The position numbers and the translations under genes were made by a program. This document shows positions 1 through 13,049 of a stretch of 64,000 bases of DNA, piece after piece (within the stretch, counting starts at the first letter, position 1; every line of letters begins with the position of its first letter). The DNA comes from Siphonodentalium dalli (taxonomy: Eukaryota > Mollusca > Scaphopoda > Gadilida > Siphonodentaliidae): NCBI GenBank assembly GCA_032622095.1, contig CP136066.1:154465152-154529151 (forward strand), written 5' to 3'. A model generated the notes under the pieces. It did not search any database. It was not told the origin of the DNA and worked only from the letters and a program-made list of their open reading frames with translations.

Positions 1-1674
1 AAATTTAGTGCCCACCCACACCATCTCTCACACAAACAGCACCAATATATCGTCTTTAAATCACATGATTTGATTTTTCATATCATGGATAAGAATGTTT
101 ATCAATTTGGTGAAAATTGGCGCTAAAATTATTGTGTATTAATTCTGGTGCCCCTCTCATATTTTCAGTGCACCCTGACTCGAATGACGCCACTTTTAAG
201 CCACACCATTAGACTCATCATACCATGTGGAGGATTTTTTTAAAGTTTGGTAGCAATGGGTGACTAAAACAATTCTTAACAGTGTTAGTGCCCCCCCCCC
301 CATTCTCACATCCAAACGATACCAATTTGGCGTCTTTAAATCACACAATTAGATTCCTTGTTTCATGGAGAAGAATGTGTATCAATTTGGTGGAAATCGG
401 CGCTAAAATAATTTGTGAATGATTTTGTAAAAGTTTTTGTATAAAATTGCGAGTATACAAATCCGTATACAATTTAGGGCCTCCATATCTCTCAACCAAC
501 AAGGCACTAATTTAGCGTATCTAAACCAAACGATTAGATTAGAATATATATCAATCTGGTGGAAATCGGCGCTAAACATATTGTTCATCTTTGTTGTGTT
601 CCTCTCACCCTCTATGCATCCTGACTCGAATGGCCCATGTGTGACAGTTTGCGACATCCTTAAACTACCCACTTAGACTCCTCATATCATGGAGATGATT
701 ATTGATAAGTTTGATTAAATTTAGTGCTCACTAACCCCCAACTGTCACCCAAACAGCACCAGATCGGACTCCTCGTATTGTGGATAAGAATGCGCATCAC
801 TTTGGTGGAAATTGTCGCTAAACTTATTGCGTATCAATCTTGGTGCCCCTCTGCCTTTCCCTGACTCGAATGACGCCACGTTTGACGGATTTAAGCCACA
901 CCATTAGACTCCTCTTACCATGGGGATGCTAAGTATAAATGTGGTGGCGACTAAACCCATTCAAATTGAGTGCCCCTTCCACAAACTTTCATCCAAATGA
1001 CAGCAATTTGGAGTCTTTAAATCGCACAATTAGATTCCTTTTATCATGAAAAAGAATATACATCAATTTGGTGGAAATCGGCGCTAAAATTAGTTTTATC
1101 AATATTGGTGGTCCTCTCCCTTTCCTTGCATCCCTGACACGAATGGCGCCACGTTTGACATATTTAAACAGCACCATTAGATTCCTCATATCATGGCAAT
1201 GATTATATAAACGTTTCGTGGCAATCGGCGGCAAAATTTGTGTCTGCCCCTCCCCTGTTCTGTCCCTGACAACGGCGTCACTTTAGAAAATTCTAAGCCA
1301 CACCATTATCTTTCTCGCAAAATGTAACCCATAGTAGACCCGTTTGGTGCCATCTAGATGGTCCCTCGGCGCTAAACTTAGTTTATCAATTTTGGTGCCC
1401 CCCTCCCCTTCCATGCGTCCCCGACTCGAAGGGCGCCACTTTTGACATATTTAAACCATACCATCAGATTCCTTATATCATGAGGATGATTATATATAAG
1501 TTTTGTGGCAATCGGTGACATTTTTGTTCCTGCCCCTCCACATTTTTTGCCCCTGACAACAACCGCGTCACTTTAGAAAATTATAACCCGCACCATTATC
1601 TTTCTCGTGAAAAGTTACCCATAGTAGACCCCTTTAGTGCCATATAGATGGTCCCCTGTGAATTTCTATAGAAC

Positions 1675-1713
<39 letters not shown>

Positions 1714-1735
1714 TTCGCAAATATAGATATAGAAG
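1..1735 (+). repeat. Tandem array ending in (GACA)n, pearl/HINE-like
   Basis: Diverged units of about 120-245 bp repeat the phrases GGTGGAAATCGGCGCTAAA, GTGCCCCTC and GACTCGAATGACGCCAC from the window edge to about 1665. A (GACA)n microsatellite follows at 1673-1713. A tandem core followed by a microsatellite recalls pearl-type non-autonomous Helentrons, but the left end is outside the window and the family is not proven. No gene is visible. Confidence 0.7.
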
Positions 1736-1888
1736 ATACGGGCGTAAACCGGAGAAGAGATGCATGGCATGATCTGGATAGACCCTAACTAAATTAACAG
1801 AATAGCTGTCGTAGTTTATAAGATAACGTGAACACGCGAACTATTTTGAACAATTAAACAGTAATGTTGTTCTTAGCTTATATTTGAG

Positions 1889-2150
1889 TCATTCGACACA
1901 ATATGATATCAACATCCAAGATGTCCGGATTCTGCCTTCAATGGGATCACAATATTACTGTACAAAATGTTCACAAGACACAGAAAGACGTTCTGTAAAG
2001 TCGATAGAAGGGGGATAATCCAAAATCATGAGTCATTTAATTGACACAATAGGATATCAACATCCAAGAGGTCCGGATTGTTCCTTCAAGAGGATCACAA
2101 GATCACTGTACAAAATGTAAAGTCGATACAAGAGGGATAATCCAAAATCA
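1889..2150. repeat. Two-copy direct repeat
   Basis: Two units at about 1889-2024 and 2037-2150 share GATATCAACATCCAAGA, GTCCGGATT and GGATAATCCAAAATCAT. This is a local tandem duplication of unknown origin. Confidence 0.7.
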
Positions 2151-2388
2151 TATTTCACAAAAATTATTGGAAATCATTGGTCGAGTTAAATTATAATTAG
2201 GTAACGTGTTTGTTTTTGTGACGAAGCGACATGTCTGGATCCATGCGAATGATTAATGATGATGGCAAGTCAATTAACATTCAATTGGTCTAAGATTATT
2301 ATGAAGCTACGATTGTGTCGTCATAATGCCATTTATAAAACAAAAGGTCGCAGCAGACCCCACGTCCCCAAAACAAGGTGTTTTCACC

Positions 2389-5275
2389 CTATGTGTGCCG
2401 ATCGGTGTATTGCTGTGGGTCGGTGTAGAGCTGCTAACCACGGGAATTCCCGTACGAGGGGTAGATTGGAAAACGTGGTTTGTCAAAGCACAGATTGAAA
2501 TTTTCTTAACTGTTTTTTTGCTTTAATCATCGAACAAAGGAACCAACAAACAGTAAGTATGATTGCCTTTTTAATAATATCGCATAATCGCGTCCCTTCA
2601 ATACTTTTATCACAGCTTTTGCCTCGAAAAAGGTAATATTCCTGTTTAAATCTCCATAACTTTTGCAAACCAAGACCTTTACTTCGGGAAACCAATTGAA
2701 ATTATAGGCAAATATATTGAGAATCAATTTGGGTGCGTAAACCCAACCATCAAAGCTATATTTCTCGGTGATAATTTAGTTTGACGGAGGGCACTACCGA
2801 GAACAATGGCACGAATATAGCACGATAAGATCATCTGATAGTTACGATTTTACCGCAAATGTCCGGGAAATAGCAAATTATTGACATTCCAGTTTCATTG
2901 AGATTTTAATGGAATTTGAACTAAATGCAGCCGTTTCCTTATTCGATGATCTGTTGGAATATGCAATTGATCTAATATCGATATGGCATGCCTGTAATAA
3001 CCCTCAACATTGTATTTATTACCTATCTAGCATATATGTGTGATTTATACAGATTTCCCAGTTAATTATCAGGTAGGCCTATATATGTATATTGTCACTG
3101 CCGAAATTGACGTCATTTCCCCTTTGACGTTTAATTTCTGTTTGTGAAATGTCGTGCATAAATTGTCTTTTAAAAGTTGTTCCCAACAATTTAAACCACA
3201 CATCAAGCTGCCAAATTTCTAGCTTGGATATGTAATAAACAGAATAACCAACAGGCTGTGGTGATTACGTGATATAACGCACTCAATATAGATTTACTAA
3301 CTTGTAAACTCTTTTATTCGCGTTTCTGTCAGGTCCATCCACCTTGCGACGCATATCACGTAATCATTGAATCCAGTTGATTGATCTCAATATAAGTAAT
3401 TTTCATAGTATTCATTCACATGGTGATTTCTCTCATCATTTCTGGGATGGTGCAGGCGTTTAAATGTTTTCACTGTGGATCAAAGTGGACGAACCTGAGT
3501 GATATTGCAGATCACAATGTCACAGATCACGGACAATGCAAGTTGCGCTATTTGGGAAATTTTTTTGGGCCATGCGACAGGGACAGAGAGATACGCGCTG
3601 AAAGTTCATCGTGGTGTCATTCCAACAGACCTAGTCTCAGAGGGGAGAATGGTCGATGTTAAGGACGAGTCAATATACATTGTCAATGTGAAATCGAAAG
3701 TAAAAAAACTCAACACACCTGCCAAGCGAAAACGAAACTATGAATCAGAACTAGTTGATGAACAAGAAGACAGTTCAATGGATGATACCAGTGGCAGTAT
3801 CCCAATAGACGAAACGGAATTTGAAGTTGAGATTGAGGAACTAACAGACCTGCTGCCAAAAGTGCTACAACAGTTAGAAGGTGAAGGGCCTGTCGATCTG
3901 TATGTGCATGAGATGAATCGACTGATCGCTCATGGCTTACTGCCCTTATAGACAATATATGTTATTTGTTATTCTTGGACTTAATCCGGTTATTTTCTTT
4001 GCCAACTACATCGATGATGCGATTTCTAAGAGAAACCAAAATGATCTGGTTAGCTGGATATCGGCTATTTCAAGGAAAATATCTTCGTTTCATGCGGGGT
4101 CCTCAACACATTGGCGACTTAACTCAAGGATTAACAGAGAAAAACTATAATATGACCCTCTAACAGCTAAGCTGAATTTTGCCGTACCTCATAGACTCAA
4201 CCTTATGACAAAGGACCAAGAATCTAAAAAAAACCAATTGTTCTTAAGAATCTAAGGGTTATCTTCCTGGTATTCGCCAAGACATTATCCAGCAAGTAGC
4301 ACATGTGTTTGGACAAAAAAGATATGCAGAGGAAAAGGCAAAGTTCTTGGTGATGTTGATTGTTGGGGAAGAGAGACCGAGCCAACTCTGGAAGACAGAC
4401 GGAAAACACTGGAGAAGGACAAAGAAGCAGTATCAAGATGTTTGGAAATTATAGAAGATTGTGAGGCCTGTGGAATCGATGACGTGGAGTCAGTCTTATC
4501 TTCTCTGCATCTTCGGAATTAGTCGAGATAATACAACACATCATCACAAGACTCGTTGAGACCAATATGATTCTAAAAGTTAATGCCAACAGTTTCTCTG
4601 CGACGCAATTAATACAATACGAAACAACTATGGCTAAGTCATAATAAAATGATATTTGCACCTGACGTAAATGTTTATACGATACGATTAGTCATGATCA
4701 ATCAGTCCCATATATGTTTGAAGAATGTCCTGAGAATAACACCGCCTAAACCTGTTAAAATACCAGCATATATGAAGGTTTAATTTCAGCTATCATCCGT
4801 TCTTTGAAAGCTTTTTCCCGATCATACCATGTTTTCTCATTGCTATATTCGTGCCATGTTTTCTCGGTTGTGCCCTCCGTCAAACTAAATTTTCACCAAG
4901 AAATATAGCTTTGATGGTTGGGTTTACGCACCCAAATCGATTCTCAATATATTTGCCTATAATTTCAATTGGTTTCCCGAAGTAAAGGTCTTGTTTTGCA
5001 AAAGTTATGGAGATTTAAACAGGAATTTTACCTTTTTCGAGGCAAAAGCTGTGATAAAAGTATTGAAGGGACGCGATTATGCGATATTATTAACTGGGCA
5101 ATCATACTTGCTGTTTGTTGGGTCCTTTGTTCGATGATTAAAGCAAAAAAACAGTTAAAAAAAATTCATTCATGCTTTGACAAACCACGTTTTCCAATCT
5201 ACCCCTCGTACGGGAATTCCCGCTGTTAACAGCTCTACACTGACCCACAGCAATACACCGATCGGCACACATAGA
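2389..5275. mobile_element. DNA element with 435-bp TIRs and decayed gene
   Basis: Arms at 2389-2823 and 4839-5275 are inverted copies of each other with scattered differences; both carry ACGGGAATTCCCGT/GC-type and GACGGAGGGCAC motifs. The 2-kb core contains a broken gene (see 3459-4522). Outer ends read CTATGTGTGCCGATCGG. No target duplication is apparent, perhaps because the right end abuts another element at 5277. The superfamily is not assigned. Confidence 0.8.
3459..4522 (+). pseudogene. Decayed zinc-finger gene inside TIR element
   Basis: Coding similarity runs through several frames, so the gene is broken by indels and stops. It starts with a C2H2 finger (C-x2-C-x12-H-x4-H, 3465-3530). 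An acidic, Lys-rich segment follows (3589-3951: VKKLNTPAKRKRNYESELVD). Next come FLRFMRGPQHIGDL-like residues (to about 4153) and, after a +1 shift, DPLTAKLNFAVPH (4154-4216). GYLPGIRQDIIQQVAHVFGQ (from 4257) follows, and a charged coiled-coil tail ends at TAG 4520-4522. I do not recognise the family. Its place between TIRs suggests a transposon-encoded or captured DNA-binding protein. Confidence 0.65.
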
Positions 5276-5276
5276 A

Positions 5277-6778
5277 TGGTTTTAGCTCAACTTTACTTTG
5301 TGAAGTTTGAGCTACATGTATTGCCATGGCTTGGTATCCGGCCGTCGTCCGTTTGTGTGTGCGTGTGTCTCTGTCAACAATTTCCTTTAGCACGGGCTAC
5401 AGGTCGTACCTTTGGTCAGATCATTATGAAATTTGTCATAGCTCTTGACATTGACATGTAGATGGGAACGAGTCATTTTGGGGTCATTCGGCAAAAAACG
5501 TGGCCGCCAGTGGCCACCTTGGATTTCAAAATTGAATACATTAGCATGGGCTACATGCCGTACTGTTTGTATGATCATCATGAAATTCATCATGGATGTT
5601 AACAATGACATGTAAATGGGAACGAGTCATTTTGGGGTCATTCGGACAAAAAACATGGCCGGCAGCAGCCATCTTGGATTTTACTCTTTGCATGACTAAA
5701 TCCGTTGGCACGGACTACAGGTCGTACCTTTGGTCGGATCATTATGAAATTTGTCATGTGTCTTGACATTGACATGTAGATGGGAACTAGTCATTTTGGG
5801 GTCTTTCAGCAAAAAATCATGGCCGGCAGTGGCCATCTTGGATTTCAAAATGCAATCCATTGGCACGGGCTACAGGCTGGAGTGTTCATCTGGACATCAT
5901 GAAATTTATCGTGGAAGTTAATATTGGCATGTAGATGGGAACGAGTTATTTTGGGGTAATTCGGCCATAAAGCATGACCACTGGCAGCCATCTTGGATTT
6001 TACTCTTGGCATGACTAAATCCTTTGGCACGGCTACAAGTTATAGCTTTGGTCGGATCATTATGAAATTTGTCATGGCTGTTGAAATTTACATGTAGATG
6101 GGAAACAATTCATGTTAGGGTCATTCGGCAAAAAACATGGCTGCCAGCGGCCATCTTGGATTTCAAAATTCAATCCATTAGCACGGGGTACAGACCGGAG
6201 TTTTTGTCTGATCATCAAGAAATTTGTCGTCGATATTAATATTGACATGTAGATGGGAATGTTTAATTTTGGGGTAATTCGGTCATAAAACATGGCTGCT
6301 GGCAGCTATCTTGGATTTTATTCTTTGCATGACTAAATCCTGTGACACGGGCTACAGGTTGTACCTTTGGTCGGATCATCATGAAATTTGTCATGGCTGT
6401 TAACATTAGCATGTAGATGGGAACGGGTCATTTTAGGGTCATTCGGCCAGAAAACATGTCTGCTGGCAGCCATCTTCGATTTTACTCTTTGGCACACCCT
6501 ACAGTCCACTTCCCTCATCCAATCATCACCAAACTTCACATTAATCTTGATATTGATCTACTAGATGGAAGCTATCAAATGTTTTTGAATTTCATTGGAA
6601 AACATAGCCGACAGCAACCATCTTGGATTTTACTTAATAGATATCTCTTCATGTTGATAAACTAGTATTACTTAGACATTTCAACTTTCCGCATTCCTAA
6701 TTGCTCCATTGACTGTAACACATGAACTTATTCCCTTTCCAAGTTGAGCTACATTGTCATTGACACTTTCATTTCATT
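5277..6778 (-). mobile_element. HINE/pearl-like element, full length, antisense
   Basis: Read on the minus strand it opens AAAGTGTCAATGACA...TAGCTCAACTT. It then carries about seven alternating ~180-bp units (ATGACCCCAAAATGACTCG, CATCTACATGTCAATG, ATCCAAGATGGC) and closes with a hairpin of TAGCTCAA/TTGAGCTA at 5283-5314. The same ends recur at 61137-62388. Short ORFs inside are by-products of the repeat. Confidence 0.75.
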
Positions 6779-8429
6779 TACACGAAGCAAACATGATTTC
6801 CAAGTCGAAGCCACATAAGTCCATCATAAATCATTGGACCATGACAACATTTGTATTATCTTATTTGAAAATTGACAATTCAACATTGTTCAAGTTATCA
6901 TCCGGATAATTTACCCCATATAATTTCTGCGCAGAAAAAGGGACATAACTTGGTTGAAACCCATTGCGCCATGCCCTTATATTATGGCCCTTTTAAAATT
7001 ATATTTTTTTATTCAGCTTCCGTAATGAAAAAAATTAAATTAAACAAAAAATTAAACAAAATTTATTGACTGATTCATTTATTTTCATTTAGATATCCAG
7101 TTCTTACATCTGCTATCTTTATATTTATCTAGAGTGGTCCCAACAATACTGTGTGCACTGGACTACTGTAACATAACTTGCCCAGGAATAATGTAAAATT
7201 CCTAAAAATCCACATGTTATAAGATTAATGACTCCCAGGCGGTTAGCAATACTTGTTTATCAGATAGCACATGTTAAACTCTCCAGTGTATTATGATGCT
7301 CATTTATCAATTATGACAGGTTAAGGCTAGCAGACATTATTAGCCCCACATAGTATTTTCAATATATGCATCGTGCTCCTAGGTATCTGATTCCATCATA
7401 TAACCTCCCCTTGTCTTGCTAATTTGCTGTTATGTTTGTGGGTCTGCTGAATTGCTATGACGTTGGTAAGGCAAACTGATGCTGTTGAGAAAAATTACTG
7501 CTATTTGTATGTGTACTCATACATTGTGGTACACATAGTGTCAACATCCGGATTGACCACTCATTGATCGTAAATATACATCTATCTGTCTGTAGACATT
7601 TTATGCATGGTGCGATAACTCAAACATTATCTATCCGATTGGTACAAAAATTTGTATATGAGTTTCTCAGCTCAAAACACAGTTTAAGTTCAAATATGGG
7701 TTTGTTCTGATTTTTTTACGGAGTTATGGCCCTTTTTAGAAAATATGAAAAACATTTTTTTTTCATTTATTTTAGATTGAACTCCTTGTTTATAAATCTT
7801 TCTAATTTTTCATATCCAGGTTTTTTGATAAAGCACATCTCACCCCCTATCGTTTTTGGTACTGATCAGTTGATCGATTTGTAGAATATTAACCTCTTTT
7901 ACCCACTCCAAATTGCATCAACAAAACTAGAACTGCTTACACTATGGAAGTGGTGACAGGCTCTATAGTTTTGATGTTATATTAACCCTTCTCTTTTGAC
8001 CCATAAATTCAATTAATTTGTGTTATTATGTACATGTGTCTATACTACTTTAGTACATCAAAACTCTAGATTATGAATCCAATCATAGCAATTAACTATC
8101 ACCAAGTGATGGGTTAAACATCTGCCAATCGTGATCGGCCTCTCATTCAATTTTGTCTCAGATTGTTTTGTTTCTGGAATCATTCTTAGAGCAATGATTG
8201 TGGTATCGATGGTTGATTCGTGATGCCCATGGTACTGGAGATGCAGATGGCGACACAAAGTCCAACCGCACGTGTCAGAGGTCAGCCGGACAATGCGGGT
8301 ATTGTAGCAACAACCCACATATAATTAGACCATGGACACTAGCTTTATTGCTGCTGTCAGAACACCTGTCATGTTTGCGAAAATGAGATCAAGTCTGGTT
8401 TTTTCTTTCGTTTGGTAAGTATATCGCGA
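6779..8429. other. AT-rich 3' flank without recognisable gene
   Basis: Phrases such as CATAAATCATTGGACCATGA (6826) and ACGGAGTTATGGCCCTTTTT (7718) recur elsewhere in the window and belong to dispersed tandem-core repeats. Nothing else is identifiable. Confidence 0.5.
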
Positions 8430-9020
8430 TTAATCAGATTTAATTTTGAAATCCAAGATGACCACCATGTTTTTTTTGTCGAATGACTCCTAAATAACTG
8501 GTTTCCATCTACATGTCAATGTCATCATCCGTGACAATTTTCATAATAATCAGACCAACAGTACGGCCTGTAACCTGTGCTAATTGATTTACATTGTTTA
8601 ATACTGAAAACAATGATGGATGACGTTAACCATGTTTTTTTGGCAGATTCACCCCAAAACATCGTTCCCATCTACATGTCAACGTTAAACTACATGGCAA
8701 ATTTCATGATGAGCAGACGAACCGTATGGCCTGTAGACATTTCTAACGGATTGAATTTTGAAATCCGAGATGGCCGCTGGTGGCCATGTTTTTTTCCCCA
8801 AATAACCCCAAAATGACTCGTTTCCCATCTAAATGTCATTGCCAACATCCATGGAAATATCATAATTATCAGACCAACAGTACAGTCGGTAGCCCGTGCT
8901 AATGGATTTACATTGTTTGTAATACTGAAAATCAAGATGGCCAACGACAGCCATGTTTTTGGCCGATTCAGTCCAAAACATACAATTTCAATCTATATGT
9001 TAATGTCAACCTACCGGTAA
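8430..9020 (+). repeat. Array of ~180-bp HINE-like units
   Basis: About three diverged units share CATCTACATGTCAATG, AATCAGACCAACAGTACGG and AATCCAAGATGG-type phrases with 5277-6778 in opposite orientation. Recognisable element ends are missing. Confidence 0.7.
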
Positions 9021-9720
9021 TGGCACTGTCAAATTTAGCTATATATTTATCTATAGTAGTTGAATTCAGGATGTGCCTGACCTATAAACTATTTGTTGGC
9101 CTGCCTGGAATGAATGGGTCTCCAATCAGCAATATAAAGACATAGATTGATGTTTGATGATGGACTGGTCGACAGTCTAATAAGGAAGAATTTGAAAAAT
9201 CATTGGACTCCTTCAAAATGACGTAAACTTGATACTGTTTGTAGATATTATGTAGCTAATTATATATCCATATTTTGTTGCTGGGACAGCCAGACTGAGG
9301 AAGGTGAATGTTCAATGGTATCAGCTCCATAAGTAAGATCAAGTAAGAGGTGTTTACTTATTAGGTAGTGAAATTTGAGGGGGGGGGGGGTCAGTGTCTT
9401 AAACTCTGTTGTATAGAATATCTTTTTTTTGCAAATTTGGAGGGAGGTAGCTGCCCCTCTTGCTAAGTTGCTATAGATAGAGATCTGCCTTTTTGACAAA
9501 AAGAAGACACATTTAAGGATACATTCACATACTTTATTATGTTAAATGATGAAAATAGTCCAGGTATGAAATATTGCAATTGAAGAGATTCTGTGTCACT
9601 GAAAAGGCTTCACATGAAATTAATAACATTTGATGAAGATAAATAAATAACAGTAATTTCAAACACTGTTGATGACCATGAACAATTAATATACATAAGG
9701 CTGCCATAAAATTTATGACC
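9021..9720. other. AT-rich flank, nothing recognised
   Basis: There is a G-run at 9378-9391 and scattered AT-rich sequence. No coding or repeat structure is visible. Confidence 0.4.
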
Positions 9721-9889
9721 TACAGTAATGCCCTAAATAATTTACTCCTTAACCACAGCAGAATTATTGGAAAGCTCTCAGGGAGAGCTTTCCGATGAAT
9801 GGCAACAAGCCATATTTCCGACTAAATGCTGAAAAATTACCCATAATTCTGCTGTGGTTAATGAGTCGATTATTTAGGGCATTACTGTA
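9721..9889. mobile_element. Fold-back MITE, TA-CAGT ends (copy 1)
   Basis: Ends are TA-CAGTAATGCCCTAAAT and ATTTAGGGCATTACTG-TA, giving a TA duplication as in Tc1/mariner-type elements. The left arm has lost about 30 bp compared with the copy at 56021. Confidence 0.75.
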
Positions 9890-10384
9890 GAGCCATGATT
9901 CCACTCTACATGTGAACATGAACCTAAACTGAATAAAAGGTCACAGGCCCCACATCCCCCAAAAAGAGGTGGCTTTTGGGGCATTGGCTGTTTTTAAGAA
10001 CAAAGAAGCCAAATTTTGGCAAAAAACTTGATTTCAACTTGACGATGACCAGCTTGTTCTCAAAGGTGAACCACACACCAAATCGAAAGAGGTTCTTTTG
10101 AAGATTGTTCAAATAATCTTTTAGACAACACAAAGTTTATCATTGGACTGTCGCCTAATTGGAACTAGACTTGTGTTTTCTGAACTGTAGACCATTTGCC
10201 AAATATCAAGAAATTCTGTAAATATTTTTCATATATATAAAGTCATATATAACCCATAAATAAATTATTAATAAGTCGAACACAGGCACCTAAGTCCGTC
10301 ATAAATCATTGGACCATGACAAAATTCTCACGTGACCTGTGTTTTCTGATCTGTAAATCATTTACCAAATATCAAGGAATTCTG

Positions 10385-10760
10385 TTAAAGACATATTATG
10401 TACTTGTTCGGGTGTGTGAAACTGATCAGTTAGTATCCAGGTCCTATGCCAACTGGAAGAATGTACCATTCTACTAATATTGGCGAAATTCTGAAGCAAA
10501 TCGACCGTACCACTCCATAGCAATCATCATCTGAACTACATTCAAATGAAAATATTTACAACTCGATTCGGGACGCATCTATCGGCGATAAACTAACGAA
10601 AATGATTTCGCTGTCGAGAGTCACTGCATTTAATTAATATATAAGAATGACGGTTTGTGTTGTCAATTTGGATATAATATTTGTTAAAATTACTACTTTG
10701 AGCAAGATTATGCTCCATTTATATTTGATCACCCTACCAGAGTGTTTCACATCACTTTAA
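10385..10760 (+). mobile_element. TTAA-bounded repeat (copy 1)
   Basis: This 376-bp sequence is bounded by TTAA, begins TTAAAGACATATTATGTACT and ends ATCACTTTAA. An inverted second copy is at 33986-34363. The matching ends define the unit. Confidence 0.7.
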
Positions 10761-11045
10761 ACTATGCTCAAGTTACCATTAATTATTCTAAGTAGAAAAA
10801 TTGACATAACTTCGTCAAAACCATTTTTGAACTTGTTCAATGCTTTCACCTTTTACCGTGAAGTTTTGATTAAACTTTGGTATCTTATTTGACTAATTGG
10901 AATTTTATCAGTAATTCCACTGTTTCTATAACAATGGTTTTGACATGCGAATTCTCAGTATTGGAGATTTCCTCTCAATGAAAATAATAACAAAATCAAT
11001 CTGTAAACATTGGATAACGTCAAAGAATTTAGACTTACTATATGT

Positions 11046-11386
11046 TTAAAGGGGTACTGTACACTAAATCAGGCCATTTATGGGGCCATCTCTTTTTATA
11101 CTCAACAGAATATATGCAGCAAATGAATGAATTTGAGCCAAATACACTCATATGGTCTATGAATGATGCAAACAACATGGTAATTATAATGAAAATGAAT
11201 TTATGGCTGGAGTCATAAATTCATATTCCTTGTAATTACCATGTTGTTTGTATCGTTCATACGGTAAATGAGTATATTTTGCAATCATCCATGGCTCAAA
11301 TTAATTAATTTGTTGCATATATTATGATGAGTATAAAAGGAGATGGTCCCAAAAATGGCCGGATTTAGTGTACAGTGCCCCTTTAA
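11046..11386. mobile_element. Fold-back MITE with TTAA target sites
   Basis: A near-complete 341-bp palindrome begins TTAA-AGGGGTACTGTACACT and ends AGTGTACAGTGCCCCT-TTAA. Both arms contain CCATGTTGTTTG. The TTAA duplication is consistent with piggyBac-type mobilisation (inference). Confidence 0.75.
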
Positions 11387-12061
11387 CAATGTTTGTAGAC
11401 AAATTACTGTAAATGTTTTGTTTACAAAACAATAGTTTCGACACTGAAATTTCATTATTGGAGAGTCTCAATAACAATTATAAGAACCGAGTTGATCTAC
11501 ATGTATTTCACCATGTTCTTCTGCTGAGTGGTGATGTTTGATATTTTTTGCACATTTACACACTGTGAGTGCCTTGGGTCCCTTTAAAGATACATAATGC
11601 CCCTAAATTACTATTTCTTCGGCTTGGGTGCTAAAACAATATTTGAATTGAGTCGAGAAACCCACCCAACAAAGCTTAGAGTTATCAGATTTCGATTTTT
11701 GAAATATGTTAATTTTCACCACCTGGAATATTTGACGGCCTGGCAAATTCCGCTGACTTCTTCAAGATATAGAACAGACATGCGCGGACGCCATTATGAG
11801 AGGACATGCAATGTCATGGCTCCATGTACAATTAGTGCATCAGTGGCGATTTCGGAATATAACATGATGAAAAGTACCGTCATCAACAAGAATACGTTAT
11901 GTTGTGATAGTTGACATGCGGATACATATATATACTTATTTATGAATAGGTAATCATGTTTTATTCATGCAAACGACATGTTGTTTGGCACCATGCTGGT
12001 TACATACATACTATGTATTTACATCTGTGATAACATGTGTTGGGGAATCCAATTTGAACTA
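11387..12061. other. Flank with no recognisable gene
   Basis: A 105-codon open frame at 11597-11914 has no recognisable motif and ordinary composition. I regard it as chance. Confidence 0.4.
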
Positions 12062-12985
12062 GAGGTGTGACTGTCCCAATGGGACTAAGGATACCCCCCC
12101 GTGTTTTTAAAATACTAAGATGTTTCACATGTCAGTAAACATTTAGTTAAAATAATAAAATAACAGTTCCCATTGCAGGTGCACAACCCTAACCCTAATC
12201 TTAAACCTATTGACCGAAAAATGTAGGAATAAAAGCTTGGACAAAATTATGCATGTTGCGAAAATGTTCTAAGTAAAAAAAGGGGAATAACTCCACCAAA
12301 AAAAGTCGGACAGACATCATAATCGCAGGTGCACAGGTTCCCATGGTACTAAATATCAGTGCCAAGATTAAAAAACATTGACCAAAAAATGTAGGAATAA
12401 AAGCTCGGACAAAATTATGCATGTTGCAAAAAAATGTTCTAAGTCGAAAAAGGGGGTTAACTCCACCAAAATATGTCGGACAGACGTCATAATCGCAGGT
12501 GCACAGGTTCCCATGGTACTAAATATCTGTGCCAAGTTTTTAAAAAATCGACCTAAAAATGTAGGAATAAAAGATCGGACAAAATTATACATGTTGCACA
12601 AATTTTCTAAGTAAAAAAAGGGGGGATAACTCAACCAAAAAATGTCTGACAGACGTAATAATCGCAGGTGCACAGGTTCCCATGGTGGTTGATGTCTGTG
12701 CCAAGTCTCAAAAATATTGACCAGAAAATGTAGGAATAAAAGCTCAGACAAAATTGTGTCCACGGTCGGACGGTGTGACGCATGGACCGACAGACGGACG
12801 GACAAGCTGATTCCAGTATACCCCCCACACTCGTTGCGGGGGGTATAACGAGGCATCACCATATATGGAAGTTGTAAACCACACTTGTAAACCAAGCTGA
12901 TTCCAGTATACCCCCCACAACTTGTTGCGGTGGGTATAACGAGGCATCACCATATATGGAAGTTGTAAACCACACTCGCTCATAG
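12062..12985 (+). mobile_element. ~178-bp tandem-core element with terminal hairpin
   Basis: About four units repeat GCAGGTGCACAGGTTCCCAT and AATGTAGGAATAAAAG. A GACAGACGGACGGAC run follows, then a hairpin GTATACCCCCC/GGGGGGTATAC around 12817-12848. The terminal part (CAAGCTGATTCCAGTATACC) is duplicated at 12895-12975. The architecture is pearl/HINE-like. Confidence 0.65.
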
Positions 12986-13049
12986 TTTAAACTGCCAAGA
13001 AAAACGTTATTATAGGACTTTTTCAGCAAATATTGTGAAGTTTGTAGTG

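Noticed and set aside
4969-5229. 86-codon frame as a gene
   Set aside because: It lies in the right TIR of the 2389-5275 element and is mirrored by a minus-strand frame in the left TIR (2483-2695), so it is repeat sequence.
5387-6539. Several short minus-strand frames with similar peptides
   Set aside because: They are repeated translations of the same ~180-bp tandem unit.
12187-12199. Telomere-like CCCTAACCCTAA
   Set aside because: Only two units, inside a MITE-rich flank, so not an interstitial telomere array.
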